Shown: in pieces, positions 49,661 to 58,541 of the stretch
How the letters are laid out: each line of letters begins with the position of its first letter
Position numbering within the stretch: the first letter of the stretch is position 1
Assembly (NCBI GenBank): GCA_020250175.1
Contig: JADCEN010000006.1
Location: 62,001 to 126,000 of the forward strand
Length of the DNA stretch: 64,000 nt
From: Rhodobacter sp.
Lineage (GTDB): Bacteria > Pseudomonadota > Alphaproteobacteria > Rhodobacterales > Rhodobacteraceae
Direction of reading: 5' to 3'
Position numbers and translations under genes: made by a program
Notes under the pieces: model-generated
The model's database searches: none
The model's input: only the letters and a program-made list of their open reading frames with translations
Told to the model about the DNA's origin: nothing

Positions 49661-51245
49661 GCCCGGCCAGCAGCGCGCGCAGCGTCTGGATCGTGTCAAT
49701 CTCGGCCACCGGCTTGTCCTGGCGCCAGCGCAGCATGCGCGGAAAGCGCAGGGCAATGCCGGACCTGTGCCGGGGGCTGGCCTGAATGCCTTCAAAGGCA
49801 ATCTCGAACACCATCTCCGGCACCACCCGCCGGACCGGGCCGAACCGTTCCAGCGTGTTCTTGCGCACCCAGTCGGTGATCTGGCGGAATTCATCATCGG
49901 TCAGGCCGGAATAGGCCTTGGCAAAGGGCACCAGATCATCGCCATCGCGCAGCGCAAAGGTGAAATCGGTATAGAGCGTGGCGCGTCGGCCATGCCCCGC
50001 CTGGGCATAGATCATCACGGCATCGACGGTAAAGGGATCGAGCTTCCATTTCCACCAGTCGCCCCGTTTGCGCCCGACATGATAGGCCGAGGACAGCCGC
50101 TTGAGCATCAGCCCCTCTGCCGCCCGATCCCGTGCGGCAGCGCGCAGGGCAGCCAGCGCGGGCCAGTCTGCCGCAGCCAGCGCAGGCGACATGCCGATGG
50201 GCAGGCTGGGTGGCAGGGCGTGCAGCAATGCCTCCAGCCGGGCGCGCCGCAGGCGAAGGGGGGCCGCACGCAGGTCTTGCCCCGCCTCTTCCAGCAGATC
50301 ATAGGCCAGCAGATGCGCAGGTGCCTCGGCCAGCAGGCGCTTTGGCAGCGATGTGCGCCCGATCCGTTTCTGAAGGACAGCGAAGGGCAGCGGGCCGGTG
50401 CCGCCCCATGCCACCACTTCGCCATCAATCACTGTGCCTGCGGGCAGAAAATCCGCCAGCGGTACAAATTCGGGAAAGCGGCCGGTGATCAGCTCTTCCC
50501 CGCGCGACCACAGGGCGAAGGTGCCGACGCGGTGGATCAGCTGGCCCCTTATGCCATCCCACTTCCATTCCGCCAGCCAGTCCTGCGGATCACCCAGGGT
50601 TTCCGGTGCGGCCTCCAGCGGGGCGGCCAGCGCAAAGGGGTAGGGTCGTGTGGCGTCAGACTGCGGATCGCCGGTTTGCACCAGCGCCGCAAAGCTTGTG
50701 GTCAGCGGCGACCAGTCCCCCATCAGCCGGTGGGCAACCGTGGTTTCGGCAACACCCGTCGCCTGCGCCAGCGCGCGCGTCATCAGCCCCTGGCTGACCC
50801 CCATGCGGAACCCGCCTGTGATCAGCTTGTTGAACAGGAAGCGCTCATCAGGCTGAAGCCCGTCCCAGGCCGACAGAATCGCTGCCCGGCGCACAGATTC
50901 GGGCTGCCCGGCAAGGGAAATCAGTCCGCGCATATGGACGCTGAGCGGCACCTCGCTGTCCGTTCCGGGCGGCGGCAGAACCAGCGCAATGGTTTCGGCC
51001 AGATCGCCAACCACCGGATAGGCTTCCTCAAACAGCCACAGCGGAATGGCTGCGGCCTCTGCCGCCCATTCGCGCAGTTCGGTTGCCGTGACCGCCCGTT
51101 TCGGACGGCGGCCTGACAGCAGCGCAATGGTCCACAGACGGTCCTCTTCCGGGGCGTCGCGGAAATAGGCGGCAAGGGCGGCGGTCTTTGCCGCAGTCTT
51201 CGTGGTGCCGTCGAGGGCCGCGAACAGGCGGGCAAATCGCCTCAT
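49620..51245 (-). CDS. ATP-dependent DNA ligase (cisplatin damage response type)
   Basis: 541 residues from ATG 51245. The AMP-binding motif is EWKWDGIRGQ (K-x-D-G) with the later motifs VIDGEVVAW, DLLEEAGQDLR, EGLMLKRLSSAYHVGRKRG and DWWKWKLDPFTVDAV. An N-terminal DNA-binding domain precedes them (about 1-200), and an OB domain follows (TLYTDFTFALRDGDDLVPFA). This is the bacterial LigB/TIGR04120-like type, which occurs with a metallo-beta-lactamase exonuclease, as here. It is distinct from the NAD-dependent LigA and likely acts in repair. The helicase and PdeM endonuclease usual in longer versions of this cluster are absent. Its C-terminal tail is written by repeat copy B. Confidence 0.92.
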   Translation of the reverse strand: MRRFARLFAALDGTTKTAAKTAALAAYFRDAPEEDRLWTIALLSGRRPKRAVTATELREWAAEAAAIPLWLFEEAYPVVGDLAETIALVLPPPGTDSEVPLSVHMRGLISLAGQPESVRRAAILSAWDGLQPDERFLFNKLITGGFRMGVSQGLMTRALAQATGVAETTVAHRLMGDWSPLTTSFAALVQTGDPQSDATRPYPFALAAPLEAAPETLGDPQDWLAEWKWDGIRGQLIHRVGTFALWSRGEELITGRFPEFVPLADFLPAGTVIDGEVVAWGGTGPLPFAVLQKRIGRTSLPKRLLAEAPAHLLAYDLLEEAGQDLRAAPLRLRRARLEALLHALPPSLPIGMSPALAAADWPALAALRAAARDRAAEGLMLKRLSSAYHVGRKRGDWWKWKLDPFTVDAVMIYAQAGHGRRATLYTDFTFALRDGDDLVPFAKAYSGLTDDEFRQITDWVRKNTLERFGPVRRVVPEMVFEIAFEGIQASPRHRSGIALRFPRMLRWRQDKPVAEIDTIQTLRALLAGQRGFSTPAPPEDI

Positions 51246-51340
51246 GACCGGCGGCGGGGCGTTGTCTGCCCCCCCAGCCCGGCCAGGGGCCGGGCGTTCT
51301 TCGCGCATCCCCGCCACCGGAGGGTTTCTGATCGCTGATC

Positions 51341-51364
51341 ACCCCCGGGGATATCTGTGAACAG
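51341..51364. repeat. GC-rich repeat, copy C (reverse orientation)
   Basis: On the minus strand it reads CTGTTCACAGATATCCCC then GGGGGT. It matches copies A and B over the CTGTTCnCAnATATCC core but lacks their second hairpin. It lies between the ligase and exonuclease genes. Confidence 0.65.
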
Positions 51365-51381
51365 ATGATGATCAGGGCGTT

Positions 51382-52419
51382 TCATCCGGGCACATCCCCT
51401 GCCTTGTCGGGCTGAGCGCTTTCAATGGCTTCACCGTCGTATTCGGTCTGCACGATGCCCGCGTCATAGCCCTGGCTTTCCAGCCAGCGGCGGAACACCT
51501 CAGTATAGCCATGGGTGACAAAGACCCGCTCGGCCCCCGTTTCACGGATTGCGCTGTTCAACCCCGGCCAGTCGGCATGATCCGACAGCACGAAACCGGT
51601 CTCTGCCCCCCGCCTGCGGCGCACCCCGCGCAGGCGCATCCAGCCCGAGGCAAAGGCGGCAGCGGCGTTCGGGCCAAACCGGCTGGCCCAGGGCGTGGCT
51701 TCCGCCGAAGGCGGGGCGATCACGATGGCGCGCGGATACGACTTCGCATTCACCCCGGCGGTCACGGCGACGGTTTCGGGCAGGACGCAGCCCTGGGTCC
51801 GCAGGATTTCGGTCGTTGCCTCGACTGCCCCATGGGTCAGGATCGGGCCGATCCCTGCGTCCAGACCCGACAGTATGCGCTGCGCCTTGCCCAGGGCATA
51901 GGCGCCCAGGATTGATATGCGCCCTTCGGCGGCATTGGCGGCCCACCAGCGGTTGATCTGCGCCAGGATGACCTCCTGCGGTTCCCAGCGGAACACCGGC
52001 AGGCCAAAGGTACATTCGCTGATGAAGCTGTGGCAGGCCACCGGTTCGAACGGTTCGCACAGCCCGTCGGCGCAGACCTTGTAATCCCCCGAGGCCACCC
52101 AGACCTCGCCGTCCTGCTCCACCCGGATCTGGGCCGACCCCGGAACATGGCCTGCCGGGTGGAACGAGACGGTGACCCCGCCGATCCGGCGGCTTTCGCC
52201 ATAGCTGATCGTCTCCAGCCGGACCGGCCCAAGGCGATGCCGGATCACCGGGGCGGCCTGCCTCGTGCACAGATAGCGGCCATGGCCGGGGCGGGCATGG
52301 TCGGAATGCCCGTGCGTGATCAGGGCGCGGTCCACCGGGCGCCAGGGATCAATGTGGAAATCGCCGGCGGGGCAGAAGATGCCCCGGTCGGTAAAGGTCA
52401 GGACGGGTGTGCGCGCCAT
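51382..52419 (-). CDS. Ligase-associated DNA exonuclease (metallo-beta-lactamase/beta-CASP fold)
   Basis: 345 residues. The metal-binding motif HGHSDHARPGHGRY (HxHxDH) is near residue 36, with FHPAGHVPGSAQIRVEQDGE, VASGDYKV, and SECTFGLPVF as further metal and structural motifs. SDHADWPGLNSAI and VTHGY mark the C-terminal beta-CASP-like part. This family (TIGR04122-like, related to Artemis/SNM1 nucleases) pairs with ATP-dependent ligases in repair. The stop is 136 bases before the ligase ATG, with repeat copy C between them. The protein is cytoplasmic. Nuclease activity is by family, not shown here. Confidence 0.92.
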   Translation of the reverse strand: MARTPVLTFTDRGIFCPAGDFHIDPWRPVDRALITHGHSDHARPGHGRYLCTRQAAPVIRHRLGPVRLETISYGESRRIGGVTVSFHPAGHVPGSAQIRVEQDGEVWVASGDYKVCADGLCEPFEPVACHSFISECTFGLPVFRWEPQEVILAQINRWWAANAAEGRISILGAYALGKAQRILSGLDAGIGPILTHGAVEATTEILRTQGCVLPETVAVTAGVNAKSYPRAIVIAPPSAEATPWASRFGPNAAAAFASGWMRLRGVRRRRGAETGFVLSDHADWPGLNSAIRETGAERVFVTHGYTEVFRRWLESQGYDAGIVQTEYDGEAIESAQPDKAGDVPG

Positions 52420-52510
52420 GCGGCGAACCTAGCGCGCCGGACGCCCGGGGTCACGGCAGAGTTGCGCCCGGTTTCTGGCAGAGGCCGATCCCCCCGGCCC
52501 CGAAACAGCC

Positions 52511-52879
52511 GACCGGGCTTCGGCGAGGAGTGTCGCGGCGGTCATCCGCGATCCGCGTGCAGACAACGCGCGGCATGACCTTTGCGACCTGCAGGTCGCA
52601 GGCTTTGTCGCGGTTCTGTGCGGGGCAAGCAGCTATGCTGAGATGGCAGATTTTGGTCGGGCAAAAGAGCATGTTTTCAGGGGCTTCCTGAAGCCCATGC
52701 ATTCCATCCCCTCGCAGGATACCGTCTTCACCGTGGTCCGGATGATCGATCCGAAGGCGCTGGATGCGGCCTTCGGCCGGGGTCTGGCACAGATCGCGGC
52801 GCTGCCCGGCGATGGGGATGTGATCGCGATCAACGGCAATCCTCGCGCCAGCGCCGCCTGTTCTTGCGGATCGGGATGA
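52511..52879 (+). mobile_element. ISAs1-family transposase remnant (N-terminal part)
   Basis: An open frame without an obvious start reads VIRDPRADNARHDLCDLQVA, then GFVAVLCGASSYAEMADFGR, AKEHVFRGFL, and VPSHDT-like PSQDTVFTVVRMIDP, ending VIAINGNPRASAA before a stop. These are the opening motifs of ISAs1 (H-repeat) transposases, including DPR, CGA-S-x-x-E, FGRAK, and the I-DG region containing the first catalytic Asp, here Asn (AINGN for AIDGK). Only about 120 of 370 residues remain. It lies in an 830-base gap between the exonuclease and tesA. No terminal inverted repeat was found. Confidence 0.75.
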
Positions 52880-52884
52880 TGGCA

Positions 52885-53110
52885 GTCGCGTTGCGGTCGG
52901 GAGCGGCAACTTGACCGGGACCTTGACCGGCAGGCACAGCCGGATCGCCGTGTCCGGCAAAACCACAGGCCTGCCCAACTTCCCGGCAGACCCTGCGCGC
53001 CACTGCATCTGTGGATCGATCAGGATCATTATCGACCCTCGGCACCCAAACGCGCGGTTCTGCGCCGGCCAGTTGGTGGTACGGTGGCGGGGCGGTTGTG
53101 GCTTGCTCGT
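52885..53110 (-). mobile_element. IS5-family transposase remnant (N-terminal part)
   Basis: On the minus strand the frame reads TTNWPAQNRAFGCRGSIMIL, then IDPQMQWRAGSAGKLGRPVV, LPDTAIRLCLPVKVPVKLPL. The pattern YN-x-A-L-x-x-RGS-(L/I)-x-I-W-x-D-x-x-M-W followed by GRxxxxSDxAIxxCLxxKVLFxLPLRQ is the N-terminal signature of IS5-group transposases. Sequence similarity ends abruptly at about 52885, six bases from the end of the ISAs1 piece on the other strand, so the two remnants were joined by insertion or deletion. About 75 residues remain; the DDE domain is gone. Confidence 0.72.
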
Positions 53111-53252
53111 GACGCCTGTCCAACCAACTGGACTGGCCAAGTGACTCCTCAAACCAAAGACTTCTAAAACAACGCTGGTTTGGTCCTGAAGCGGAATGCG
53201 CCAATCCCCGCCCCGAAGCGGGATGCCGCGCGGGGCGGATCTGATGATCAGG

Positions 53253-53939
53253 TCAGCCCTTCGGCACGGCGGCCAGCAGGTTCAGCACCTGCGGTCCCAG
53301 CCCCTCGACGATTCGCGCCACCCCGTCCCGGTTGGGATGCAGCCCATCGGGTTGCAGATAGCGCGCCAGACTTGCCGGATCGGCCCCCTCCTTCAGCAGC
53401 GGAGCAAAGAAGCCTGGTGCCAGAAGCGCGCCGTACTGCGCCGCAAGATCGGGATAGATCGCATCAAAGTCGCGCTTGTATTCGGGGCCGTAGTTGCCGG
53501 GCGCGGACATGGCGACCAGCAGCACGGGAAGCTTGCGGGCCTGTGCGCCCTGCAGGATTGCGTCCAGATTGGCCCGGCTTGCGGCGGGGTCGATCCCGCG
53601 CAGCAGGTCGTTGCCGCCCAGCGTGACGATCATCGCATCCACCTCGGGCGTCAGTGACCAGTCAAGCCGTGCCAGCCCCCCCGCAGTCGTGTCGCCCGAA
53701 ACGCCGGCGTTCACCACCACCACATCCTGCCCCTGCGCCGTCAGCCAGGCCTGCAGCTGCGGCACAAAGCCGTCTTCCGGCGGCAGGCCATAGCCCGCCG
53801 TCAGACTGTCGCCCAGGGCAACCAGTGTCAGGGGGTCTGCCAGCGCGGGCGTTGCAAGGGCACAGGCGAAGATGAGGTTGCGGATTGCGCGCAATGCGCC
53901 ATATCCCAGACATGTGGTGAACTGCGGGGCAGCCTTCAT
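53253..53939 (-). CDS. tesA: Arylesterase/lysophospholipase (SGNH hydrolase, TesA-like)
   Basis: 228 residues from ATG 53939. A signal-like N-terminus ends in LIFACALATPALA (about 34). The SGNH blocks are complete: GDSLTAGYG (nucleophile Ser), GVSGDTTAGGLARL (oxyanion Gly), TLGGNDLLRG (Asn) and LQPDGLHPNRDGVA (Asp and His). It hydrolyses thioesters, lysophospholipids or aryl esters in the periplasm. It is divergent from and overlapping the ybbA ATG in CATG. In Gram-negative bacteria TesA and YbbA-YbbP form a hydrolytic complex that extracts hydrophobic compounds from the inner membrane, and this arrangement agrees with that. Confidence 0.95.
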   Translation of the reverse strand: MKAAPQFTTCLGYGALRAIRNLIFACALATPALADPLTLVALGDSLTAGYGLPPEDGFVPQLQAWLTAQGQDVVVVNAGVSGDTTAGGLARLDWSLTPEVDAMIVTLGGNDLLRGIDPAASRANLDAILQGAQARKLPVLLVAMSAPGNYGPEYKRDFDAIYPDLAAQYGALLAPGFFAPLLKEGADPASLARYLQPDGLHPNRDGVARIVEGLGPQVLNLLAAVPKG

Positions 53940-54627
53940 GACCGATCCGATCCTTTCGCTGCGCGATGCGCGCCTGACGCTTGCAGGCAATGCGGGGCCG
54001 GTGGAAATCCTGAAAGGGATCACGCTTGACGTGGCGCGGGCAGAGACGCTGGGGCTGGTGGGGCCGTCGGGTTCGGGCAAGTCATCGCTCCTGATGCTGA
54101 TGGGCGGGCTGGAGAAGGCCACCGGGGGCCAGGTGCTTGCCCTGGGGCAGGACCTGACTGCGATGAACGAAGACCAGCTTGCGCGCTTCCGTCGGGGGAA
54201 TATGGGCGTTGTGTTCCAGTCCTTCCACCTGATTCCGACGATGACCGCGCTGGAGAATGTGGCCGTGCCCATGGAACTGGCCGGATTGCCCGATGCCTTC
54301 GACCGGGCGGCGGCGGAATTGCGCGCAGTTGGCCTTGCCGCCCGCATGGATCACTATCCCGGCCAGATGTCGGGGGGCGAGCAGCAGCGCGTGGCGCTGG
54401 CGCGCGCGGCGGCACCCCGGCCCGCGATCCTTTTGGCCGATGAGCCGACCGGCAATCTGGACGGGGCCAACGGGGCTGCGATCATGGATCTGCTGTTCGG
54501 GCTGCGCGACCGCCACGGGGCGACGCTGGTGCTTGTCACCCATGCGCCGGAACTGGCCGCGCGCTGCGACCGGGTGGTGCGCCTGGCCGACGGGCTGGTG
54601 CGCGCCGATGACCGGAGGGCGGCATGA
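53938..54627 (+). CDS. ybbA: ABC transporter ATP-binding protein YbbA (MacB/LolD type)
   Basis: 229 residues. Walker A GPSGSGKSSLLML, Q-loop VVFQSFHLIPTMTAL, signature [14 protein letters not shown], Walker B AILLADEPTGNLDG, and H-loop VTHAPELAARC. The short MacB-like helical features and the lack of a C-terminal extension agree with LolD/YbbA type mechanotransmission ATPases. It works with the FtsX-like permease encoded next (ATGA overlap) and the periplasmic TesA hydrolase across the divergent start. ATG 53938 is used; an upstream frame from 53872 overlaps the tesA gene. Confidence 0.95.
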   Translation: MTDPILSLRDARLTLAGNAGPVEILKGITLDVARAETLGLVGPSGSGKSSLLMLMGGLEKATGGQVLALGQDLTAMNEDQLARFRRGNMGVVFQSFHLIPTMTALENVAVPMELAGLPDAFDRAAAELRAVGLAARMDHYPGQMSGGEQQRVALARAAAPRPAILLADEPTGNLDGANGAAIMDLLFGLRDRHGATLVLVTHAPELAARCDRVVRLADGLVRADDRRAA

Positions 54628-57155
54628 CCCTGGCCGTCGCCGCCCGGATCGCCCGGCGCGAATTGCGCGGCGGCCTGAAGGGGTTCCGCATTTTCCTGGC
54701 CTGCCTGACGCTGGGTGTGGCGGCAATCGCCGCTGTGGGGCTGCTGCGCGCAGCGATCGAGCGCGGGCTGCAGGATCAGGGCGCGGTCCTGCTGGGCGGC
54801 GATGCGGTGATGGAATTCACCTATCGCTTCGCCACTGACGAGGAGCGCGCCTATATGGCGCAGATTGCCACCCGGCTGTCCGGGATCGTCGATTTCCGGT
54901 CCATGGCCGTGGTCGGTGACGGCGATGCCGCGCAGCGCGCGCTGGTGCAGGTCAAGGGCGTGGATGATCTTTATCCGCTGACCGGATCGGTTGTGCTGGA
55001 CCCCCCCGTTCCCCTTGCCAGTGCCCTGACCGGATCAGAGGGCCTGCCCGGCGCGGTCATGGACAAGGTTCTGGTGGACCGGCTGGGTCTGGCGGTGGGC
55101 GACAGCTTCCGGCTGGGCCTGCAGGAGTTCCGGCTGGGTGCGGTCCTGCTGCGGGAGCCCGATTCGGTGGCGGGCGGGTTTTCTCTGGGTCCGCGCGTGA
55201 TCGTCCCGACGACCGGTCTGGCGAAATCTGGCCTGCTGGAACCCGGAACGCTGTATGAAACCGAATATCGCCTTGATCTGCCCGACGGGGCCGACCTTGC
55301 GGCGCTTGAAGCGCAGGCAGAGGCCCGTTGGCGCGACAGCGGCATGAGCTGGTCCGACAGGCGGCGCGCCGCGCCGGGTGTGGAGCGGTTCGTGGACCGC
55401 ATCGGGTCGTTTCTGGTGCTGGTGGGTCTGGCGGGTTTGGCGGTTGGGGGGGTGGGCGTATCGGCCGCCGTGCGCGCCTATCTGGAAGGCAAGATCGCCA
55501 CCATCGCCACGCTGAAAACCCTGGGTGCCGAAGGGCGCACGATTTTTCAGGCCTATCTGTTGCAGGTCGGCGTGCTGACGCTTCTGGGCATCGTGCTGGG
55601 GCTGGGGCTGGCCAGTGCGCTGGTTCTGGGGCTGGCCGATGTCATTGCCACGCGCCTGCCGTTTCCGGCAGAGATTGCGCTTTATCCCGGCCCGCTGGCG
55701 GAAGCCGCGCTTTACGGGGCGCTCACGGCGCTGATCTTCACGCTTTGGCCGCTGGCGCGCACGGAAACCGTGCGGGCGGCGGCGCTTTACCGGGGTGGCG
55801 AGGGGACGGCGGGCCGGCCGGGGACGGTCTATCTGCTGGTGCTGGGCGGGTTCGTGGCCCTGCTGATCGGGGCCGCCGTGTGGTTTTCCGGGGTGCCCTT
55901 GCTGGCGCTGGGGACCGCAGGCGGGGTGCTGGGGGCGCTGGTGGTCCTTGGCCTGGCCGCCTGGGCCGTGCGGCGCGGCGCGCGGCGGGCGGCGCGCAGC
56001 CATTGGGTGCGGGGCCGCAGCGCGCTGCGCCTTGCCCTTGGGGCAATCGGCGGGCCGCGGGAAGAGGCATCATCGGTGATCCTGTCACTGGGGCTGGGCC
56101 TGTCGGTGCTGGCGGCTGTCGGCCAGATCGATGCGAATCTCCGGTCCGCCATCGAGCGCGATCTGCCGGAACGGGCACCGGCCTATTTCTTTGTCGATAT
56201 CCAGAACGATCAGATCGACGGTTTCCTGCAGCGGCTGGCCGACGATCCGGCGGTCAGCAAGGTGGAAGACGCACCCATGATGCGGGGCGTCATCACCCGG
56301 ATCAACGGCCGCCCGGCCCGCGAGGTGGCGGGTGAGCATTGGGTGGTGCAGGGCGACAGGGGCGTCACCTTTTCCCCCGCCCCGCCAGAGGGGACAACCG
56401 TGACGGCGGGAACCTGGTGGCCCGAAGATTACACAGGCCACCCGCAGATTTCCTTCGCCGCCGAAGAGGCCGAAGAGATGGGGCTGAAGCTGGGGGACCG
56501 GATCACCGTCAATATCCTGGGCCGCGACATCGAGGCAGAGATTACAAGTTTCCGTCTGGTCGACTTTTCGACGGGCGGCATGGGTTTCGTGATGTCGATG
56601 AACCCGGCGGCGCTGGCGGGGGCACCCCACACCTATATCGCCACAGTCTATGCCGAAGAGGCCGCCGAAGCGCAGATTCTGCGGTATCTGGCCACGGCCT
56701 ATCCCAACATCACCGCCATCCGCGTGCGCGACGCCATCGGGCGGGTGTCCGAGGCGCTGACCGCCATTGCCCAGGCCACCGCCTGGGCCGCAGCGGCAAC
56801 GCTGGTGACCGGGTTCATGGTGCTGATCGGCGCGGCAGCGGCGGGGGAACGCGCGCGCCTGTACGAGGCGGCCGTGCTCAAGACGCTGGGGGCAACCCGG
56901 GGGCGCATTTTGCTGAGCTTTGCGCTGCGCTCGGCCCTGCTGGGGGCTGCAGCAGGGATCGTGGCGATCATTGCGGGCGGGCTGGCGGGCTGGGCGGTGA
57001 TGACCTTTGTGATGGAGGCCGATTATGCCTTTGAGCCGGTTTCGGCCCTGGCCATCGTGCTGGGGGGCGTAATCGCCACGCTGGCCGCCGGTCTGGTCTT
57101 TGCCTTGCGTCCGCTGGCGGCGCGCCCGGCGCAGGTGCTGCGGGCGCAGGAATAG
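54624..57155 (+). CDS. ybbP: FtsX-like ABC permease YbbP
   Basis: 843 residues. Two FtsX-type units: TM1 at about 20-42, then a large periplasmic domain (45-245), three helices around 260-380 (with LVGLAGLAVGGVGVSAAVRA), two more around 415-450, a second periplasmic region, and three C-terminal helices (about 710-830) with LVTGFMVLIGAAAAGERARL, EAAVLKTLGATRGRI. Ten helices in total, as known for YbbP. It forms the membrane part of the YbbAP(-TesA) system and does not act as a simple importer. It overlaps ybbA by four bases. Confidence 0.94.
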   Translation: MTLAVAARIARRELRGGLKGFRIFLACLTLGVAAIAAVGLLRAAIERGLQDQGAVLLGGDAVMEFTYRFATDEERAYMAQIATRLSGIVDFRSMAVVGDGDAAQRALVQVKGVDDLYPLTGSVVLDPPVPLASALTGSEGLPGAVMDKVLVDRLGLAVGDSFRLGLQEFRLGAVLLREPDSVAGGFSLGPRVIVPTTGLAKSGLLEPGTLYETEYRLDLPDGADLAALEAQAEARWRDSGMSWSDRRRAAPGVERFVDRIGSFLVLVGLAGLAVGGVGVSAAVRAYLEGKIATIATLKTLGAEGRTIFQAYLLQVGVLTLLGIVLGLGLASALVLGLADVIATRLPFPAEIALYPGPLAEAALYGALTALIFTLWPLARTETVRAAALYRGGEGTAGRPGTVYLLVLGGFVALLIGAAVWFSGVPLLALGTAGGVLGALVVLGLAAWAVRRGARRAARSHWVRGRSALRLALGAIGGPREEASSVILSLGLGLSVLAAVGQIDANLRSAIERDLPERAPAYFFVDIQNDQIDGFLQRLADDPAVSKVEDAPMMRGVITRINGRPAREVAGEHWVVQGDRGVTFSPAPPEGTTVTAGTWWPEDYTGHPQISFAAEEAEEMGLKLGDRITVNILGRDIEAEITSFRLVDFSTGGMGFVMSMNPAALAGAPHTYIATVYAEEAAEAQILRYLATAYPNITAIRVRDAIGRVSEALTAIAQATAWAAAATLVTGFMVLIGAAAAGERARLYEAAVLKTLGATRGRILLSFALRSALLGAAAGIVAIIAGGLAGWAVMTFVMEADYAFEPVSALAIVLGGVIATLAAGLVFALRPLAARPAQVLRAQE

Positions 57156-57236
57156 CTTTCGGGCAGGGGCTGGACGGTACCGCCGTTTCATGGCCCTGTT
57201 GTCCAAATTGCCGAACCCCTGACAAAGGAGACCGAC

Positions 57237-58484
57237 ATGACAGATTTCACCCAGGAGCTGGAAGAGCGCCTGATCCGCTATGCCGTGATCGACACGCAAA
57301 GCGACGAGACATCGGCCACGTCGCCCAGCACGGCCCGTCAGCTTGACCTGCAGCGCCTGCTGGTGACGGAACTGCAGGCGATCGGTGCGCAGGATGTGCG
57401 GCTGACCGATTATGGCGCGGTGCTGGCGACCATTCCGGGCACGGTGCATCACACCGTCCCGGTCATGGGCTGGCTGGCCCATGTCGATACCGCGCCGGCC
57501 TATGCCGCAAGCGGGGTCAAGCCCGTGGTACACCGCGCCTATGACGGCGGGTCGATTGCCTTTGCCGATGCGCCGGACCTGGTCCTGTCGCCCGTACAAT
57601 CGCCCTATCTGGCCGGCAAGGTGGGTGATGACATCATCACGGCCAGCGGCACCACCCTGCTGGGGGCGGATGACAAGGCGGGGATCGCCATCATCATGAC
57701 GGCAGCGCGGCATCTGCTGGCCAATCCCGATATCCCCCACGGCCCGATCCGGATCGGCTTTACCCCCGACGAAGAGATTGGCCGCGGCGTGGGCGACGAA
57801 ATTGTGGCAGATCTGGGGGTGGCCTTTGCCTATACGCTCGACGGGGCAGAGAAGGGCGAGATCGTCTATGAAACCTTTTCGGCCGATGCGGCAGTGGTGA
57901 AGGTGACGGGCGTCTCGATCCATCCGGGGCAGGCGAAAGGCGTGCTGGTGAATGCGCTGCATCTGGCGGCAAAGATCGTGGATACCCTGCCGCAGGTCAC
58001 GCTTACCCCGGAAACAACCGGGGACCGCGAGGGTTTCATCCATCTTTACGCCCTGTCCGGCACGGCGGCCGAGGCGGAGCTGAAATTCATCCTGCGCGAC
58101 TTTGAACGCGACGGGCTGGAGGCGCATGGTGCCCTGCTACGCCAGGTCTGCCAGGCGATCCAGGCGACAGAGCCGCGCGCAAAGATCGACTGCACGATCA
58201 CGCCGCAGTATCGCAACATGCGCTACTGGCTGGAAGAGGACATGACCCCGGTCGATCTGGCCCGCGAAGCCTGCCGCGCCGCCGGAATCGAACCCTGGTC
58301 CGTCCCGATCCGGGGCGGCACCGACGGGTCGCGGCTGACCGAAAAGGGCGTGCCCACGCCGAACATCTTCACGGGCATGCAGCAGATTCACGGCCCGCTG
58401 GAATGGGTCAGCGTGCAGGACATGGCGGCGGCAACGCGCGTGTGTCTGGCGCTGGCGGAACTGGCGGCCCGGCCGCGCGGCTGA
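57237..58484 (+). CDS. pepT: Peptidase T (tripeptide aminopeptidase, M20B)
   Basis: 415 residues. The zinc-dependent M20 fold with metal ligands in MGWLAHVDTAP (His-x-Asp), LLGADDKAGIAII (bridging Asp), FTPDEEIGRG (catalytic and ligand Glu pair) and the later TLDGAEKGEIVYETFSAD. The dimerisation domain includes IHPGQAKGVLVNALHLAAKI. The final metal His is in NIFTGMQQIHGPLEW. It releases the N-terminal residue of tripeptides in the cytoplasm. The start at 57237 is preceded by AAAGGAGACCGAC. The upstream ybbP stop is 81 bases away, so it probably has its own promoter. Confidence 0.96.
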   Translation: MTDFTQELEERLIRYAVIDTQSDETSATSPSTARQLDLQRLLVTELQAIGAQDVRLTDYGAVLATIPGTVHHTVPVMGWLAHVDTAPAYAASGVKPVVHRAYDGGSIAFADAPDLVLSPVQSPYLAGKVGDDIITASGTTLLGADDKAGIAIIMTAARHLLANPDIPHGPIRIGFTPDEEIGRGVGDEIVADLGVAFAYTLDGAEKGEIVYETFSADAAVVKVTGVSIHPGQAKGVLVNALHLAAKIVDTLPQVTLTPETTGDREGFIHLYALSGTAAEAELKFILRDFERDGLEAHGALLRQVCQAIQATEPRAKIDCTITPQYRNMRYWLEEDMTPVDLAREACRAAGIEPWSVPIRGGTDGSRLTEKGVPTPNIFTGMQQIHGPLEWVSVQDMAAATRVCLALAELAARPRG

Positions 58485-58541
58485 CCCAAGGCCGCGCTGC
58501 GCACCCTACACATCGGCCCGCCAGGCGCTTAAGGTTGGATC

